Below, in pieces: positions 34,246-43,379 of a stretch of DNA of 64,000 nt. The position numbers and the translations under genes were made by a program. This DNA is from Arthrobacter sp. Leaf137. GTDB taxonomy: Bacteria; Actinomycetota; Actinomycetes; Actinomycetales; Micrococcaceae. Numbering within the stretch: the stretch's first letter is position 1; each line of letters opens with the position of its first letter. The stretch is taken from the NCBI RefSeq assembly GCF_001423525.1, contig NZ_LMOI01000019.1:1-64000 (forward strand), written 5' to 3'. The notes beneath the pieces are model-generated. The model was not told the DNA's origin. It saw only the letters and a program-made list of their open reading frames with translations, and did not search any database.

Positions 34246-34343
34246 CCCCATTGCTCCCCCGCATAGCAAGAAGAGTACCTTGCCCGGCGGACAACGAGAC
34301 AGGTCAAAGCCACTTTAAGTTTTGTGGCGCCCGGCGCGGCCAG

Positions 34344-34934
34344 CTATCCGGCGGTCTTGGCCGGATGGAACTTCTGCTGCGCCGCCGTGAGGCCATCCCG
34401 CAGGAGCAGCTCGACGGCGTCGGCCGCCTCGTCCAGCAGGAACGGCAGTTCCTTCAGCTCGGCAGTACCGAAATCACGGAGCACGTAGTCGGCAGTGTCC
34501 ATACGGCCGGGCGGACGGCCTACCCCCACCCTGACGCGAACGTAATCCTTGGTGGCAAGAGCCTTGGAGATGTCGCGCAGGCCGTTGTGACCCCCCTCGC
34601 CGCCACCGATCTTCAGTTTCACAGTATTAAAAGGGATGTCGATCTCATCGTGGACCGCCACCACGTGGTCGGGTGTGATTCCGTAGAAGTTTGCCAGCGA
34701 GGACACAGGTCCGCCGGAGACGTTCATGTACGTCATGGGTTTGGCCAGCACCACGCGCGGACCGCCGATGCCCAGCCGCCCTTCGACCACTTGGGCGCGT
34801 GCCTTGTGGCTCTTGAACCCGGCACCTATCCGCCCCGCCAGTTCGTCCAGGACCATCTGGCCGATGTTGTGCCTGTTCCCTTGATACTGGGCTCCCGGGT
34901 TTCCAAGGCCTACGATCAGCCAGGTATCAGTCAT
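34344..34934 (-). CDS. pth: Peptidyl-tRNA hydrolase
   Basis: A 196-residue enzyme that releases tRNA from peptidyl-tRNA dropped by ribosomes. Motifs: [20 protein letters not shown] at the N-terminus with the catalytic His, [13 protein letters not shown] near 66, the catalytic Asp in [12 protein letters not shown] near 93, and [13 protein letters not shown] near 110. It lies 97 bp after rplY in the conserved glmU-prs-rplY-pth order of actinobacteria. A terminator hairpin (34978-35015) lies between rplY and pth, so pth expression partly depends on read-through or its own promoter. Confidence 0.96.
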   Translation of the reverse strand: MTDTWLIVGLGNPGAQYQGNRHNIGQMVLDELAGRIGAGFKSHKARAQVVEGRLGIGGPRVVLAKPMTYMNVSGGPVSSLANFYGITPDHVVAVHDEIDIPFNTVKLKIGGGEGGHNGLRDISKALATKDYVRVRVGVGRPPGRMDTADYVLRDFGTAELKELPFLLDEAADAVELLLRDGLTAAQQKFHPAKTAG

Positions 34935-34977
34935 GGGTTAATCCTAAGGTGGGTGTGGCGGTGCAATGGTGGGGAAT

Positions 34978-35015
34978 GGCAATGGCCGGACCCCGTGCGG
35001 GATCCGGCCATTGCC
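34978..35015 (-). terminator. Terminator after rplY
   Basis: A 13-bp perfect stem (34978-34990 with 35003-35015) is extended inward by CCCG/CGGG across one mismatch. It lies 16 bp beyond the rplY stop on the minus strand. There is no long T-tract, so partial read-through into pth is likely. Confidence 0.7.
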
Positions 35016-35031
35016 ACAGCGTGCGAGTTGG

Positions 35032-35646
35032 CTACTCGGCGGCTGCTGCTTCGGTGGCTGCAGCTTCGCCGGCGGAAGCCTCGGCCTGCTCGCCCTCTTC
35101 CTCGGCGATTTCGACTTCCTCAGAGATGTTCACAACCAGTGCCTCGGCGTCGGTCAGCAGGACAACGCCCTTGGGCAGCACGAGGTCGGACGCGTGGATG
35201 TGCTCGCCGGCGGCGCGGCCTTCGATGCTGACCTCGACGGCGGTGGGAACGTGGGTTGCCTCGGCTTCGAGGGACACGCTGGTCAGCTCGAGGTTGTGGA
35301 CGGTGCCGGGCGCGGACTCGCCTGCAACGTGAACGGCGACGTCAACCGTGACCTTCTCGCCCTGGCGGACGGTCAGGAGGTCGATGTGCTCGATGATCTG
35401 CTTGATGGGGTCGCGCTGGATGTCCTTGACCAGGGCCAGGTGGCCTTCGCCGTTGATGTCCAGGGACAGCAGGGCGTTGGCGGTGCGGACGGCCAGGGTA
35501 GTGGCCTTGGCGGGAAGGGTGATGTGGATGGGCTCTGCGCCGTGGCCGTAGATGACGGCGGGGATCAGGTTGGCCATCCGTGCACGGCGGGCGTAGCCCT
35601 TGCCGAATTCGGTGCGCAGTTCTGCTGCGAGCTTCTGCTCAGACAT
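35032..35646 (-). CDS. rplY: 50S ribosomal protein L25 (CTC form)
   Basis: A 204-residue L25/general stress protein Ctc. It binds 5S rRNA through the N-terminal L25 domain (residues ~6-95, with RRARMANLIPAVIYG) and carries the C-terminal TL5-type beta domain (~100-185). An acidic Glu/Ala tail follows. AAGGAG precedes the ATG. The ~200-nt leader contains a GCGG-g-CCGT/ACGG-CCGC hairpin (35790-35810), possibly for autoregulation. prs lies upstream, separated by the hairpin at 35843-35883. Confidence 0.96.
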   Translation of the reverse strand: MSEQKLAAELRTEFGKGYARRARMANLIPAVIYGHGAEPIHITLPAKATTLAVRTANALLSLDINGEGHLALVKDIQRDPIKQIIEHIDLLTVRQGEKVTVDVAVHVAGESAPGTVHNLELTSVSLEAEATHVPTAVEVSIEGRAAGEHIHASDLVLPKGVVLLTDAEALVVNISEEVEIAEEEGEQAEASAGEAAATEAAAAE

Positions 35647-35842
35647 GGAATCTCCTTGAAGGCTAAACGGTGTTCAGCGAGGGCGGAGGTCTGGGATGAC
35701 CTTCAACGCCGGGCGGCCGGGGCGGCCCAATCCAAGAAGGCTGTTCTTCATCTGAAGGACAGGTCAGACCCAGTCGATCACGGAGATCTGCGGGCCGTCG
35801 AAACGGCCGCACTCCCTCGCCAAGGTTTCGGGCTACAGCCTA

Positions 35843-35883
35843 CCAGTGCCGGCACCGTTTACTGAAAACGGTACCGGCACTGG
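35843..35883 (-). terminator. Terminator after prs
   Basis: CCAGTGCCGG-c-ACCGTTT pairs with AAACGGT-a-CCGGCACTGG, giving 17 bp with one mismatch and a short ACTGA loop. It lies 14 bp beyond the prs stop on the minus strand. Confidence 0.75.
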
Positions 35884-35897
35884 CACTCAGGCGGGTG

Positions 35898-36878
35898 CTA
35901 GGCGTTGCCGTCGAACAGGCTGGTGACCGAACCGTCGTCGAACACTTCACGGACGGCGCGGGCGATGAGCGGCGCGATGGAAAGCACCGTCAGCTGCGGG
36001 AAGCGCTGCGACGGGTTCAGCGGCAGGGTATTGGTGACCACCACTTCACGCGCACCGGACTCGGACAGGCGCTGTGCCGCCGGTTCGGAGAAGACGGCGT
36101 GCGTGGCCGCGATGATGACGTCCTTGGCACCGGCGTTCTTCAGCACCTGGACGGCGCCGGAGATGGTTCCGCCCGTATCGATCATGTCGTCGATCAGGAC
36201 GCAGGTGCGTCCCTCGATCTGACCCACCACGGTCTTGGAAACGGCCTGGTTGGGGACGGTCAGGTCGCGGCTCTTGTGAACGAAGGCGAGGGGTGCGCCA
36301 CCCAGGCGCTCGGCCCACTGTTCGGCAACGCGGACCCGGCCGGTATCCGGGGAAACCACGGTGATGTTCTCGGCATCAACGCGGGTGCGGATGTAATCGG
36401 CCAACAGCGGGATGGCCATCAGGTGGTCAACGGGGCCGTCGAAGAAGCCCTGGATCTGTGAGGTGTGCAGGTCCACGCTCATGATGCGGTCCGCACCGGC
36501 GGTCTTGTAGAGATCGGCCACCAGGCGGGCGGAGATGGGTTCGCGGCCGCGGCCCTTCTTGTCCTGCCGGGCATACGGGTAGAACGGCGACACCACGGTG
36601 ATCCGCTTGGCGGAGGCACGCTTCAGCGAATCAATCATGATCAGCTGTTCCATGAGGTGGTTGTTCAGCGGGGCGGGGTGGGCCTGGATCACGAAGGCAT
36701 CCGTGCCGCGGACGCTTTCACCGGCGCGGACGTAGATCTCACCGTTGGCGAAGTCATAGGCGTCCACCGGGAGGAGGTCGGTGCCGAGCTCCTTGGCGAT
36801 CTCCCGGGCCAGCTCCGGATGTGCCCGCCCGGTGGCGAGCACCAGCTTCTTCTCGCCGTGCGCCGTAATTTCGCTCAT
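35898..36878 (-). CDS. prs: Ribose-phosphate pyrophosphokinase
   Basis: A 326-residue PRPP synthetase (ribose 5-phosphate + ATP to PRPP) feeding nucleotide, His and Trp synthesis. Motifs: YDFANGEIYVR near 43, the flexible-loop region YARQDKKGRGREPISARL near 100, the metal-binding VDLHTSQIQGFFD near 130, and PRPP loop VLIDDMIDTGGTI near 222. The ATG at 36878 lies 2 bp after the glmU stop. The pair is translationally coupled, the usual actinobacterial order. Confidence 0.97.
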   Translation of the reverse strand: MSEITAHGEKKLVLATGRAHPELAREIAKELGTDLLPVDAYDFANGEIYVRAGESVRGTDAFVIQAHPAPLNNHLMEQLIMIDSLKRASAKRITVVSPFYPYARQDKKGRGREPISARLVADLYKTAGADRIMSVDLHTSQIQGFFDGPVDHLMAIPLLADYIRTRVDAENITVVSPDTGRVRVAEQWAERLGGAPLAFVHKSRDLTVPNQAVSKTVVGQIEGRTCVLIDDMIDTGGTISGAVQVLKNAGAKDVIIAATHAVFSEPAAQRLSESGAREVVVTNTLPLNPSQRFPQLTVLSIAPLIARAVREVFDDGSVTSLFDGNA

Positions 36879-36880
36879 TG

Positions 36881-38359
36881 TTACTTGCCCTCTTCTGTAG
36901 ATGCCGGGGTACTTGAGGAGTTGTTGATGGCCGCCTGGGCCAATTCGGCGGATCGGCTGCCGGGACGGTTGGCCGGGACCCACCCTTCGGTGTTGCGCTG
37001 GGCGGCGATGCTCAGCGCAAGCGCACCTGCCGGGACGTCCTTGCGGATCACCGCGCCGGCGCCGCTATAGGCGCCGTCCCCCACGGTGACCGGCGCAACG
37101 AAGACCGTATTCGAACCTGTCCTGACGCCTGAGCCGATGACGGTGCGGTGCTTCTTCTCGCCGTCGTAATTGGCGGTGATGTTGCCGCAGCCGATGTTCG
37201 TGTCCTCGCCGATTTCAGCGTCGCCGGCGTAGCCCAGGTGGGACAGCTTGGAGCCGCGTCCGATGGTGACGTTCTTGGTTTCGTAGAAGGCGCCGATTTT
37301 GCCCTTTTCGCCAAGGACGGTGCCCGGGCGCAGGTAGGTGAAGGGTCCGACGGCGGCGCGCGGGCCGATCACTGAACCGGAACCGTGGGTGCGGATCACC
37401 GTTGCGCCCTCGCCCACCTCAACGTCGGTGAGGGTGGTGTCCGGCCCAACCACGGCGTCCCGCGCCACCGAGGTGGTGCCGTGCAGTTGCGTGTTGGGCA
37501 GCAGGCGGACGTCCTCGTCCAGGGTGACGGAGGAATCGATCCAGGTGGTGGAAGGGTCCACCACCGTTACGCCGGCGCGCATCCAGGCCTCCACGGTGCG
37601 CCGGTTCAGCTCCGCACCGAGGGCGGCCAGCTGGACGCGGTCGTTGGCGCCCTCCACCTGCCAGCGGTCAGCGGTGACGACGGCGGCAACGCGGCCGCCT
37701 GCCTCGCGGGCCAGCCCCAGCACGTCGGTGAGGTACTTCTCGCCCTGGGCGTTGTCGGTGGTGACCTTGCCAAGTGCTTCGCGCAGCACGGCGGCGTCGA
37801 AGGCGTAGATCCCGGAGTTGACCTCGCGGATCAGGCGCTCGGCGTCGGTAGAGTCCTTGTGTTCGCGGATGCCGGTCACGGTGCCGTCCTCTCCGCGGAG
37901 GATCCGGCCGTAGCCGGTGGCGTCTTCCAGGACTGCGGTGAGCACGGTGACCGCGTTGGCTTCCCGTTCGTGGGTGGCAACGAGTTCGGCCAGCAGGCCG
38001 CCCGAAAGCAGCGGGACGTCACCGTAGGTCACCACCACGGTGCCGGTGAGCTCTTCCTTGGTGTCCAGCGCCTGCAGCGCGACCTCCACGGCACGGCCGG
38101 TGCCGGGAACCTCGTCCTGGTCCACGATGGCCGCGGACGGGTCGAGTTCTGCCACGTGCCCTGCCACAAGGTCGCGTTCGTGGCGGACCACGATGGCGAG
38201 CTGGCGGGGTTCAATGCTGCGGGCGGCCAGGAGTGCGTGGCCCACCATCGAGCGTCCACCGATTTCGTGGAGGATCTTGGGGGTACGTGACTTCATCCGG
38301 GTACCGGCACCTGCTGCCAATACGATGACTGCGGCCGGACCGGTGTTTTCAGGGATCAC
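36881..38359 (-). CDS. glmU: Bifunctional UDP-N-acetylglucosamine pyrophosphorylase / glucosamine-1-phosphate N-acetyltransferase
   Basis: A 492-residue enzyme that makes UDP-GlcNAc for peptidoglycan. The N-terminal uridyltransferase has LAAGAGTRMKSRTPK near residue 14 and VTYGDVPLLSG near 112. The C-terminal left-handed beta-helix acetyltransferase has repeated hexapeptides and GAFYETKNVTIGRGSKLSHL near 370. A Pro/Ala/Ser-rich tail follows. The GTG start at 38359 follows GAGGAGAA. tRNA-Gln lies upstream in the same direction. Confidence 0.97.
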   Translation of the reverse strand: MIPENTGPAAVIVLAAGAGTRMKSRTPKILHEIGGRSMVGHALLAARSIEPRQLAIVVRHERDLVAGHVAELDPSAAIVDQDEVPGTGRAVEVALQALDTKEELTGTVVVTYGDVPLLSGGLLAELVATHEREANAVTVLTAVLEDATGYGRILRGEDGTVTGIREHKDSTDAERLIREVNSGIYAFDAAVLREALGKVTTDNAQGEKYLTDVLGLAREAGGRVAAVVTADRWQVEGANDRVQLAALGAELNRRTVEAWMRAGVTVVDPSTTWIDSSVTLDEDVRLLPNTQLHGTTSVARDAVVGPDTTLTDVEVGEGATVIRTHGSGSVIGPRAAVGPFTYLRPGTVLGEKGKIGAFYETKNVTIGRGSKLSHLGYAGDAEIGEDTNIGCGNITANYDGEKKHRTVIGSGVRTGSNTVFVAPVTVGDGAYSGAGAVIRKDVPAGALALSIAAQRNTEGWVPANRPGSRSAELAQAAINNSSSTPASTEEGK

Positions 38360-38461
38360 GTACGGATTCTCCTCGCTTTGTTGCGCTGGCGCTTCATGGT
38401 GTCCGGCCAACCTCCGCCGGCCCGGCACCGGGAGTTACCTGCTGAACTCCCCGCACAGCAG

Positions 38462-38533
38462 TTCCGCCCATAGGATTCGAACCTATACTCCACGGCTCCA
38501 AAGGCCGGGGTGCTGCCGTTACACCAGGGCGGA
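38462..38533 (-). tRNA. tRNA-Gln (anticodon TTG)
   Basis: A 72-nt cloverleaf on the minus strand. The acceptor TCCGCCC/GGGCGGA has the U1-A72 pair typical of tRNA-Gln. The D-arm contains GTGTAACGGCAGCAC, the anticodon loop is CTTTGGA (TTG), and the T-arm is ATAGG-TTCGAAT-CCTAT. The discriminator is A and CCA is not encoded. The anticodon stem CCGGC/GCCGT has a C27-U43 mismatch at its base. Confidence 0.93.
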
Positions 38534-38677
38534 CCATGCCTCCGGCACAAGGCCCGGGCACAAGTCCCTATTTTGCCACGGGTTCGGGGCAGCGCGCGAC
38601 ACAGGCCCTGCCGGCCGGGAGCCGGCGCCTTCCGGAAGCGGAAAAACGGGCCCGCCGGGGTAGGGCATGATGGAAAT

Positions 38678-39304
38678 GTGAGCAACAACCCCCCGCGGAC
38701 ACGGATGACCGGCCTTCAGCGGCGGAACCAGCTGATCGACGTGGGGCGTGGCCTGTTCGCAGTCCGCGGACTGGACGGCACCACCATCGAAGAAATCGCC
38801 GCCTGCGCCGGCGTCTCGAAACCGGTGATCTACGAGCACTTCGGCTCCAAGGAAGGCCTCTACACCCAGGTGGTGGACTTCGAGTTCCACATCCTCCTGG
38901 ACGCCATCAACACCGCACTGGCCGACGAAGCCAAGCCGCGCGTCCTGGTTGAACGCGCCGCCCTCGCCCTGCTCACGTACATCGAGGACCGCACTGAGGG
39001 CTTCCGGATCCTCATGCGCGACGCTCCCCCGTCCCAGCCCGAAGGCGCCTTCTCCACCCTGCTGTCCCACGTCACCGCCAGGGTGGAGCACATCCTGTCC
39101 GACGAGTTCTCCCGGCGCGGCTTCAGCGGCCAGGACGGTGCCATGTACGCGCAGATGCTGGTGGGCATGGTGGCCATGACCGGCCAGTGGTGGCAGGACA
39201 GCCGCCAACCCGACAAGAACACCGTTGCGGCGCACCTGGTCAACCTCGCCTGGAACGGCCTCACCGGCCTTAAGAAGGACCCGGAGCTGCAGTCGGAGCT
39301 CTAG
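38678..39304 (+). CDS. TetR-family transcriptional regulator
   Basis: A 208-residue regulator. The N-terminal helix-turn-helix has QLIDVGRGLFAVRGLDGTT, then IEEIAACAGVSKPVIYEHFGSKEGLY near residue 50. The C-terminal ligand domain (~75-200) contains WWQDSRQPD. Its ligand and targets cannot be read from sequence. The GTG at 38678 is chosen because family similarity begins soon after and GGAAA precedes it. It is transcribed away from tRNA-Gln and convergent with the ABC-F gene. Confidence 0.85.
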   Translation: MSNNPPRTRMTGLQRRNQLIDVGRGLFAVRGLDGTTIEEIAACAGVSKPVIYEHFGSKEGLYTQVVDFEFHILLDAINTALADEAKPRVLVERAALALLTYIEDRTEGFRILMRDAPPSQPEGAFSTLLSHVTARVEHILSDEFSRRGFSGQDGAMYAQMLVGMVAMTGQWWQDSRQPDKNTVAAHLVNLAWNGLTGLKKDPELQSEL

Positions 39305-39557
39305 GCGCTGGTCACCTTCGCGAGCGCGGCACCTGTCCCCTGCGTGCTGCTCCTTCGCATTGACGCGCGCTGCCGGGCAGCGTGCCCACGTCGGCGACGC
39401 CGGAGGCGGCCCTTCGGAAAGTCGCTCATCGCGGCGCATCGGGTGCCGGAGGTCGCTCAGCGACCGCAGGTGCCCCTATGCGTCGGGTCTAAGCGACGGC
39501 GAAGGGCGGCCTCCGGCACCCAAGGTGACCTAGTCGCCCCAAGGTGACCTAGTCGCC
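39304..39557. repeat. Palindromic MITE/REP-like element between tetR and the ABC-F gene
   Basis: The left end GGCGCTGGTCACCTT (39304-39318) is inversely repeated as AAGGTGACCTAGTCGCC at 39522-39538 and again at 39541-39557 (a 19-bp tandem duplication). Inside lie an 18-bp inverted repeat with one mismatch (39399-39416 and 39500-39517), the perfect hairpin GGTCGCtcaGCGACC near 39452, and CGCTGCCgGGCAGCG near 39369. It covers both gene ends: both stop codons (TAG) lie in or at the terminal repeats. No transposase is present. Confidence 0.5.
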
Positions 39558-41375
39558 GAGGAGTTCTGAGGCCTCGAGCCACTCGAGCTCCAGGGTGTCC
39601 TTTTCGTCGGCCAGGTTCTTCAGTTCGCTGTTCTGTTTGGCAAGGGCGTCGAAGTCCGACTTCTCGGTGCTCTTCACCATGTCGTCGTGCAGTTTCTTTT
39701 CCTGCTGGTCGAGCTTCTTGATCTGCCGCTCGATCCGGTTGAGGGCCTTGCGGGCCTCACGCTTTTCGGCTTCGGAGGGTCCTGTCCCGGTTGCCGAAGA
39801 CGCGGCGCCGGCGCTGGTGACGGGGTTTCCGCCGCCGGTCACGGTGGATCCGGCCAGCGCGGCCTCGCGGAGTTCAAGATACTGGTCCACGCCGCCGGGC
39901 AGGCCGCGGAGCTTGCCGTCGCCAAGGAGCGCCATCTGGTGGTCGGTGACGCGTTCCAGCAGGTAGCGGTCGTGGCTGACCACCACCAGGGTTCCGGGCC
40001 AGCCGTCCAGGACGTCCTCGACGGCGGCGAGGGTGTCGGTGTCGAGGTCGTTGGTGGGCTCGTCGAGCATGAGCACGTTGGGTTCGCCCACCAGCAGCCG
40101 CAGCAGCTGCAGGCGGCGACGCTCACCACCGGAGAGGTCCCGGACCGGTGTCCACTGCTTCTGGTTGGTGAACCCGAGCTGCTCCACCAGCTGGCCGGCG
40201 GTGAATTCCTTGCCACCGACGTTGAAGGAACGCTTCTCACGCTCAATGACCTCGATCACGCGCAGGTCAGCGACGTCGTCGAGCTCCTTGACTTCCTGGG
40301 TGAGCACCGCGGTGACCACCGTCTTGCCGCGCTTCAGCTTCCCGGCATCGGGGGCGATCTCGCCGTTCAGGAGCTTCAGGAGCGTGGTCTTGCCGGCGCC
40401 GTTGACGCCCACCAGTCCCAGCCGCTCACCCGGGGCCAGGCGGAGGGTGATGTTGTCGAAGAGCTTCTTCCCGGCGTCGTCGCCCTGGAAGTTCAGCGAG
40501 ACGTGTTCCAGGTCCAGGACATCCTTGCCCTGGCGCGCGGTGGCCATCTTGCTCAAGGCCATGGAATCCCGCGGCGCGGGAACATCGGCGATGAGCGCGT
40601 TGGCCGCCTCGATCCGGAACTTCGGCTTGGCGGTACGGGCAGGGGCTCCACGGCGCAGCCAGGCCAGCTCCTTCTTGACCAGCTGCTGGCGCTTGCCTTC
40701 CACCACGGAGGCCATCCGGTCCCGCTCGGCGCGGGCAAGCACGTATGCAGCGTAGCCGCCCTCGAAGGGGTCCACGATGCCGTCGTGCACCTCCCACGTC
40801 TTCGTGCAGATTTCGTCGAGGAACCAGCGGTCGTGGGTGACCACCAGGAAGGCGCCCTGGTTGGCGCGCCAGCGCGATTTCAGGTGGCGGGCCAGCCAGG
40901 CAACACCTTCGACGTCAAGGTGGTTGGTGGGCTCGTCGAGCATGATGACGTCGTGGTCCTCGATCAGCAGCTTGGCCAGGGCCACCCGCCGCTTCTGCCC
41001 GCCGGACAGCGCATGGACGTTGGCGTGCCAGTCAACGTCGGACACCAGGCCGCCCATGACTTCACGGATTTGCGGGTTGCGCGCCCACTCGTAGTCGGCC
41101 TGGTCGCCGACGATCGCGACGCCCACTGTCAGGTCGCCGTCGAGCACGTCGCTTTGGTCCAGGTAGCCGACGTTGACGTCGCCGCGCTTGGTAACGCGGC
41201 CGGAATCCGGGGTGGAGCGCAGGGCGAGCAGCCGCATCAGGGTGGACTTGCCGTCGCCGTTCCGGCCCACCATGCCGATGCGGTCGCCCTCCTCCAGTCC
41301 GAGCGTGACGCCGTCCAGGACTGTGCGGGTCGCGAAGGAGACCGTGAGGTTTTCGCCGCCAAGAAGGTGTGCCAA
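39549..41375 (-). CDS. ABC-F family ATPase (Uup/Ettr-like)
   Basis: A 608-residue soluble protein with two ABC ATPase domains and no membrane segments. NBD1: GRNGDGKST Walker A near residue 37, LSGGQKRR near 123, MLDEPTNHLD near 147. NBD2: GVNGAGKTT near 322, LSGGERRRLQLL near 413, MLDEPTNDLD near 435. The interdomain linker is basic, and a charged coiled coil forms residues ~535-608, as in Uup. ABC-F proteins act on ribosomes or on branched DNA (Uup). The TTG start at 41375 has GAAAG upstream. It ends inside the palindromic element and lies 39 bp after ispE. Confidence 0.9.
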   Translation of the reverse strand: MAHLLGGENLTVSFATRTVLDGVTLGLEEGDRIGMVGRNGDGKSTLMRLLALRSTPDSGRVTKRGDVNVGYLDQSDVLDGDLTVGVAIVGDQADYEWARNPQIREVMGGLVSDVDWHANVHALSGGQKRRVALAKLLIEDHDVIMLDEPTNHLDVEGVAWLARHLKSRWRANQGAFLVVTHDRWFLDEICTKTWEVHDGIVDPFEGGYAAYVLARAERDRMASVVEGKRQQLVKKELAWLRRGAPARTAKPKFRIEAANALIADVPAPRDSMALSKMATARQGKDVLDLEHVSLNFQGDDAGKKLFDNITLRLAPGERLGLVGVNGAGKTTLLKLLNGEIAPDAGKLKRGKTVVTAVLTQEVKELDDVADLRVIEVIEREKRSFNVGGKEFTAGQLVEQLGFTNQKQWTPVRDLSGGERRRLQLLRLLVGEPNVLMLDEPTNDLDTDTLAAVEDVLDGWPGTLVVVSHDRYLLERVTDHQMALLGDGKLRGLPGGVDQYLELREAALAGSTVTGGGNPVTSAGAASSATGTGPSEAEKREARKALNRIERQIKKLDQQEKKLHDDMVKSTEKSDFDALAKQNSELKNLADEKDTLELEWLEASELLGD

Positions 41376-41414
41376 AAAGAACTGCTTTCTGCTGCCCGGA
41401 TGGGCATTGCGCTG

Positions 41415-42377
41415 CTAGAGAAGGGTGTCGGAGATGATGCGGGCACCGGGAACGGGACCGTGGACGGCAAGGGCGGACAGGCCTTGGTGCTGCAGATCTT
41501 CCGCCAGTGCTTCCGCTGCCACGGAGTCATCCGCGAGCAGGGCCACGGTGGGCCCGGAGCCGGACACGATGCCGGCGATGGCGCCGTGCGATTCGCCGAT
41601 GCCCAGCGTATCGCGCAGTGACGGGGCCAGTTCAATGGAGGCCCGCTGGAGGTCGTTGACCAGGATGCGGCTGAGGGCGTCTGCGTCGCCGCCGCGCAGG
41701 GCGGCCAGGATGTGCGGGTCGACGCCGGTGGGCTCGTCCGCGTGCACACCCTCCGCTTCCCGCAGCCTGTCCAAAGTCCGGAAGACTTCCGGGGTGGACA
41801 GCCCGAAATCGGCCGTAACCAGGACCCAGTGGGTCTTTGCCTTGGCGAGTGCCGGTGACAGCTGGTCACCAACCCCGAGCCCTACCGCCGTTCCGCCGAG
41901 CAGGGAGAACGGAACGTCGGCTCCGAGTTCGGCAGCAAGGTGCGCGAGTTCCTCCCGTGAGAGGCCGCTGTTCCACAAGGCATCGCAGGCCAGGAGCGTA
42001 GCGGCGGCGTCAGCCGATCCCCCGCCCATCCCGCCGGCCACGGGCACCCGCTTGGTGATTTCCAGGTGGACCCCTGTGGCGTGCTCGGAAACGTCGGCCA
42101 TGATGGCGGCGGCCCTGTAGGCCAGGTTGCTGGCGTCGAGGGGAATGTCGACGGCGTCAAGGTCAAGGGTGCTGCCCGGGCTCAGGCTCACCGTGATGCC
42201 GGGCGTTTCCGTGCTGGTGGCGGCGACTTCTTCATAGAGGGAGACGGCCAGGTAGACGCTGGCCACGGAATGGTAGCCATCCGGCCGGAGCGGGCCGACG
42301 TCCAGCGAGACGTTGATCTTCCCAGGCGCCTTGACCCGGACCGTCCGCGCGGCGAACCGGACGGCGGGCGTGTTCAC
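41415..42377 (-). CDS. ispE: 4-diphosphocytidyl-2-C-methyl-D-erythritol kinase
   Basis: A 320-residue GHMP kinase of the MEP isoprenoid pathway. Motifs: [14 protein letters not shown] near residue 14, the ATP loop [18 protein letters not shown] near 110, and [13 protein letters not shown] near 265. The GTG start overlaps the rsmA stop (GTGA), so translation is coupled. The order rsmA-ispE-ABC-F is standard in Micrococcales. Confidence 0.96.
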   Translation of the reverse strand: MNTPAVRFAARTVRVKAPGKINVSLDVGPLRPDGYHSVASVYLAVSLYEEVAATSTETPGITVSLSPGSTLDLDAVDIPLDASNLAYRAAAIMADVSEHATGVHLEITKRVPVAGGMGGGSADAAATLLACDALWNSGLSREELAHLAAELGADVPFSLLGGTAVGLGVGDQLSPALAKAKTHWVLVTADFGLSTPEVFRTLDRLREAEGVHADEPTGVDPHILAALRGGDADALSRILVNDLQRASIELAPSLRDTLGIGESHGAIAGIVSGSGPTVALLADDSVAAEALAEDLQHQGLSALAVHGPVPGARIISDTLL

Positions 42378-43246
42378 GCGCCCGCTTCCTTGGCTTCGGC
42401 GATCCTGGCGAATGCGGCGATGTCGATGACCTCACCGCGTGCGGTGGGGTCGACGCCGGCCGCCAGCAGGCAGCGTTCGGCTTCCGCCCCTCCCCCGGCC
42501 CAGCCGCTGAGCGCTGCACGCAAGGTCTTCCGCCGTTGGGCGAAGGCTGCGTCAATCACGGCAAAGACCTGTTGGCGGGTGGCGCTGGTGGCAGGCGGCT
42601 CGCGTCGGGTGAAGGCGACCAGTCCGCTGTGGATCTTGGGCGCGGGCCAGAACACGTTCATGCCGATCACTCCGGCTTTGCGCATCTGGCTGTACCAGGC
42701 CGCCTTGACCGACGGAACGCCATAGGTCTTCGAGCCCGGACCGGCGGCCAGCCGGTCGGCTACCTCGTCCTGGACCATGACCAGGCCATGCTGCAGGCTC
42801 GGGAAATGCTCCAGGAGGTGCAGAACCACAGGGACCGCCACGTTGTAGGGCAGGTTGGCTACCAGCGATGTTGGTTCGACGGGAAGGTCCGTGACCTTCA
42901 TGGCGTCAGCCTCGACGAGGTGGAAATTCCCGACGGCGGCCGGCCGCCATTCAGCCACAGTGGCCGGAAGCTTGGCGGCGAGGACGGGATCGATCTCCAC
43001 TGCCACGACGGCCGCGGCGGCGTCCAGCAGGCCCAGCGTCAGTGAGCCGAGGCCTGGGCCGACTTCCAGGACCGTCTCATTGGCCGCGATTCCTGCTGCG
43101 GACACGATCCTGCGGATGGTGTTGCCGTCAATGACGAAGTTCTGGCCGAGGGTCTTCGTGGGCCTGACACCGATCTCCCCTGCCAGCCGGCGAATGTCGG
43201 AGGCACCGAAAAGCGGTGCGGGCGCGGCGGGGTTGGGTTCAGTCAC
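42374..43246 (-). CDS. rsmA: 16S rRNA (adenine1518/1519-N6)-dimethyltransferase
   Basis: A 290-residue KsgA. It dimethylates the two adenosines of the 3'-terminal 16S rRNA hairpin during late 30S assembly. Motifs: [15 protein letters not shown] near 30, the SAM site [15 protein letters not shown] near 58, and motif [16 protein letters not shown] near 127. The GTG at 43246 is the start. It overlaps ispE by 4 bp. Confidence 0.96.
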   Translation of the reverse strand: MTEPNPAAPAPLFGASDIRRLAGEIGVRPTKTLGQNFVIDGNTIRRIVSAAGIAANETVLEVGPGLGSLTLGLLDAAAAVVAVEIDPVLAAKLPATVAEWRPAAVGNFHLVEADAMKVTDLPVEPTSLVANLPYNVAVPVVLHLLEHFPSLQHGLVMVQDEVADRLAAGPGSKTYGVPSVKAAWYSQMRKAGVIGMNVFWPAPKIHSGLVAFTRREPPATSATRQQVFAVIDAAFAQRRKTLRAALSGWAGGGAEAERCLLAAGVDPTARGEVIDIAAFARIAEAKEAGA

Positions 43247-43302
43247 CTAGGTATCCTATCCCGCGCGGCCGGGCCGTTTCCGCCGGGCAGGCCGTGTTAA
43301 CG

Positions 43303-43342
43303 GCCGAAGCCGGGCCCGGAAAATACCGGGCCCGGCTTCGGC
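43303..43342 (-). terminator. Terminator after the Rpf gene
   Basis: A perfect 17-bp stem (43303-43319 with 43326-43342) with a 6-nt loop, 37 bp beyond the Rpf stop on the minus strand. It separates the Rpf gene from rsmA. Confidence 0.8.
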
Positions 43343-43379
43343 GCGTGGACCATGCCAGTACGGGCTGGCAGCGGATCAG

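Noticed and set aside
39687-41621. 644-codon open frame antisense to the ABC-F gene
   Set aside because: It is covered by the two ATPase domains on the other strand and extends across the ABC-F/ispE junction.
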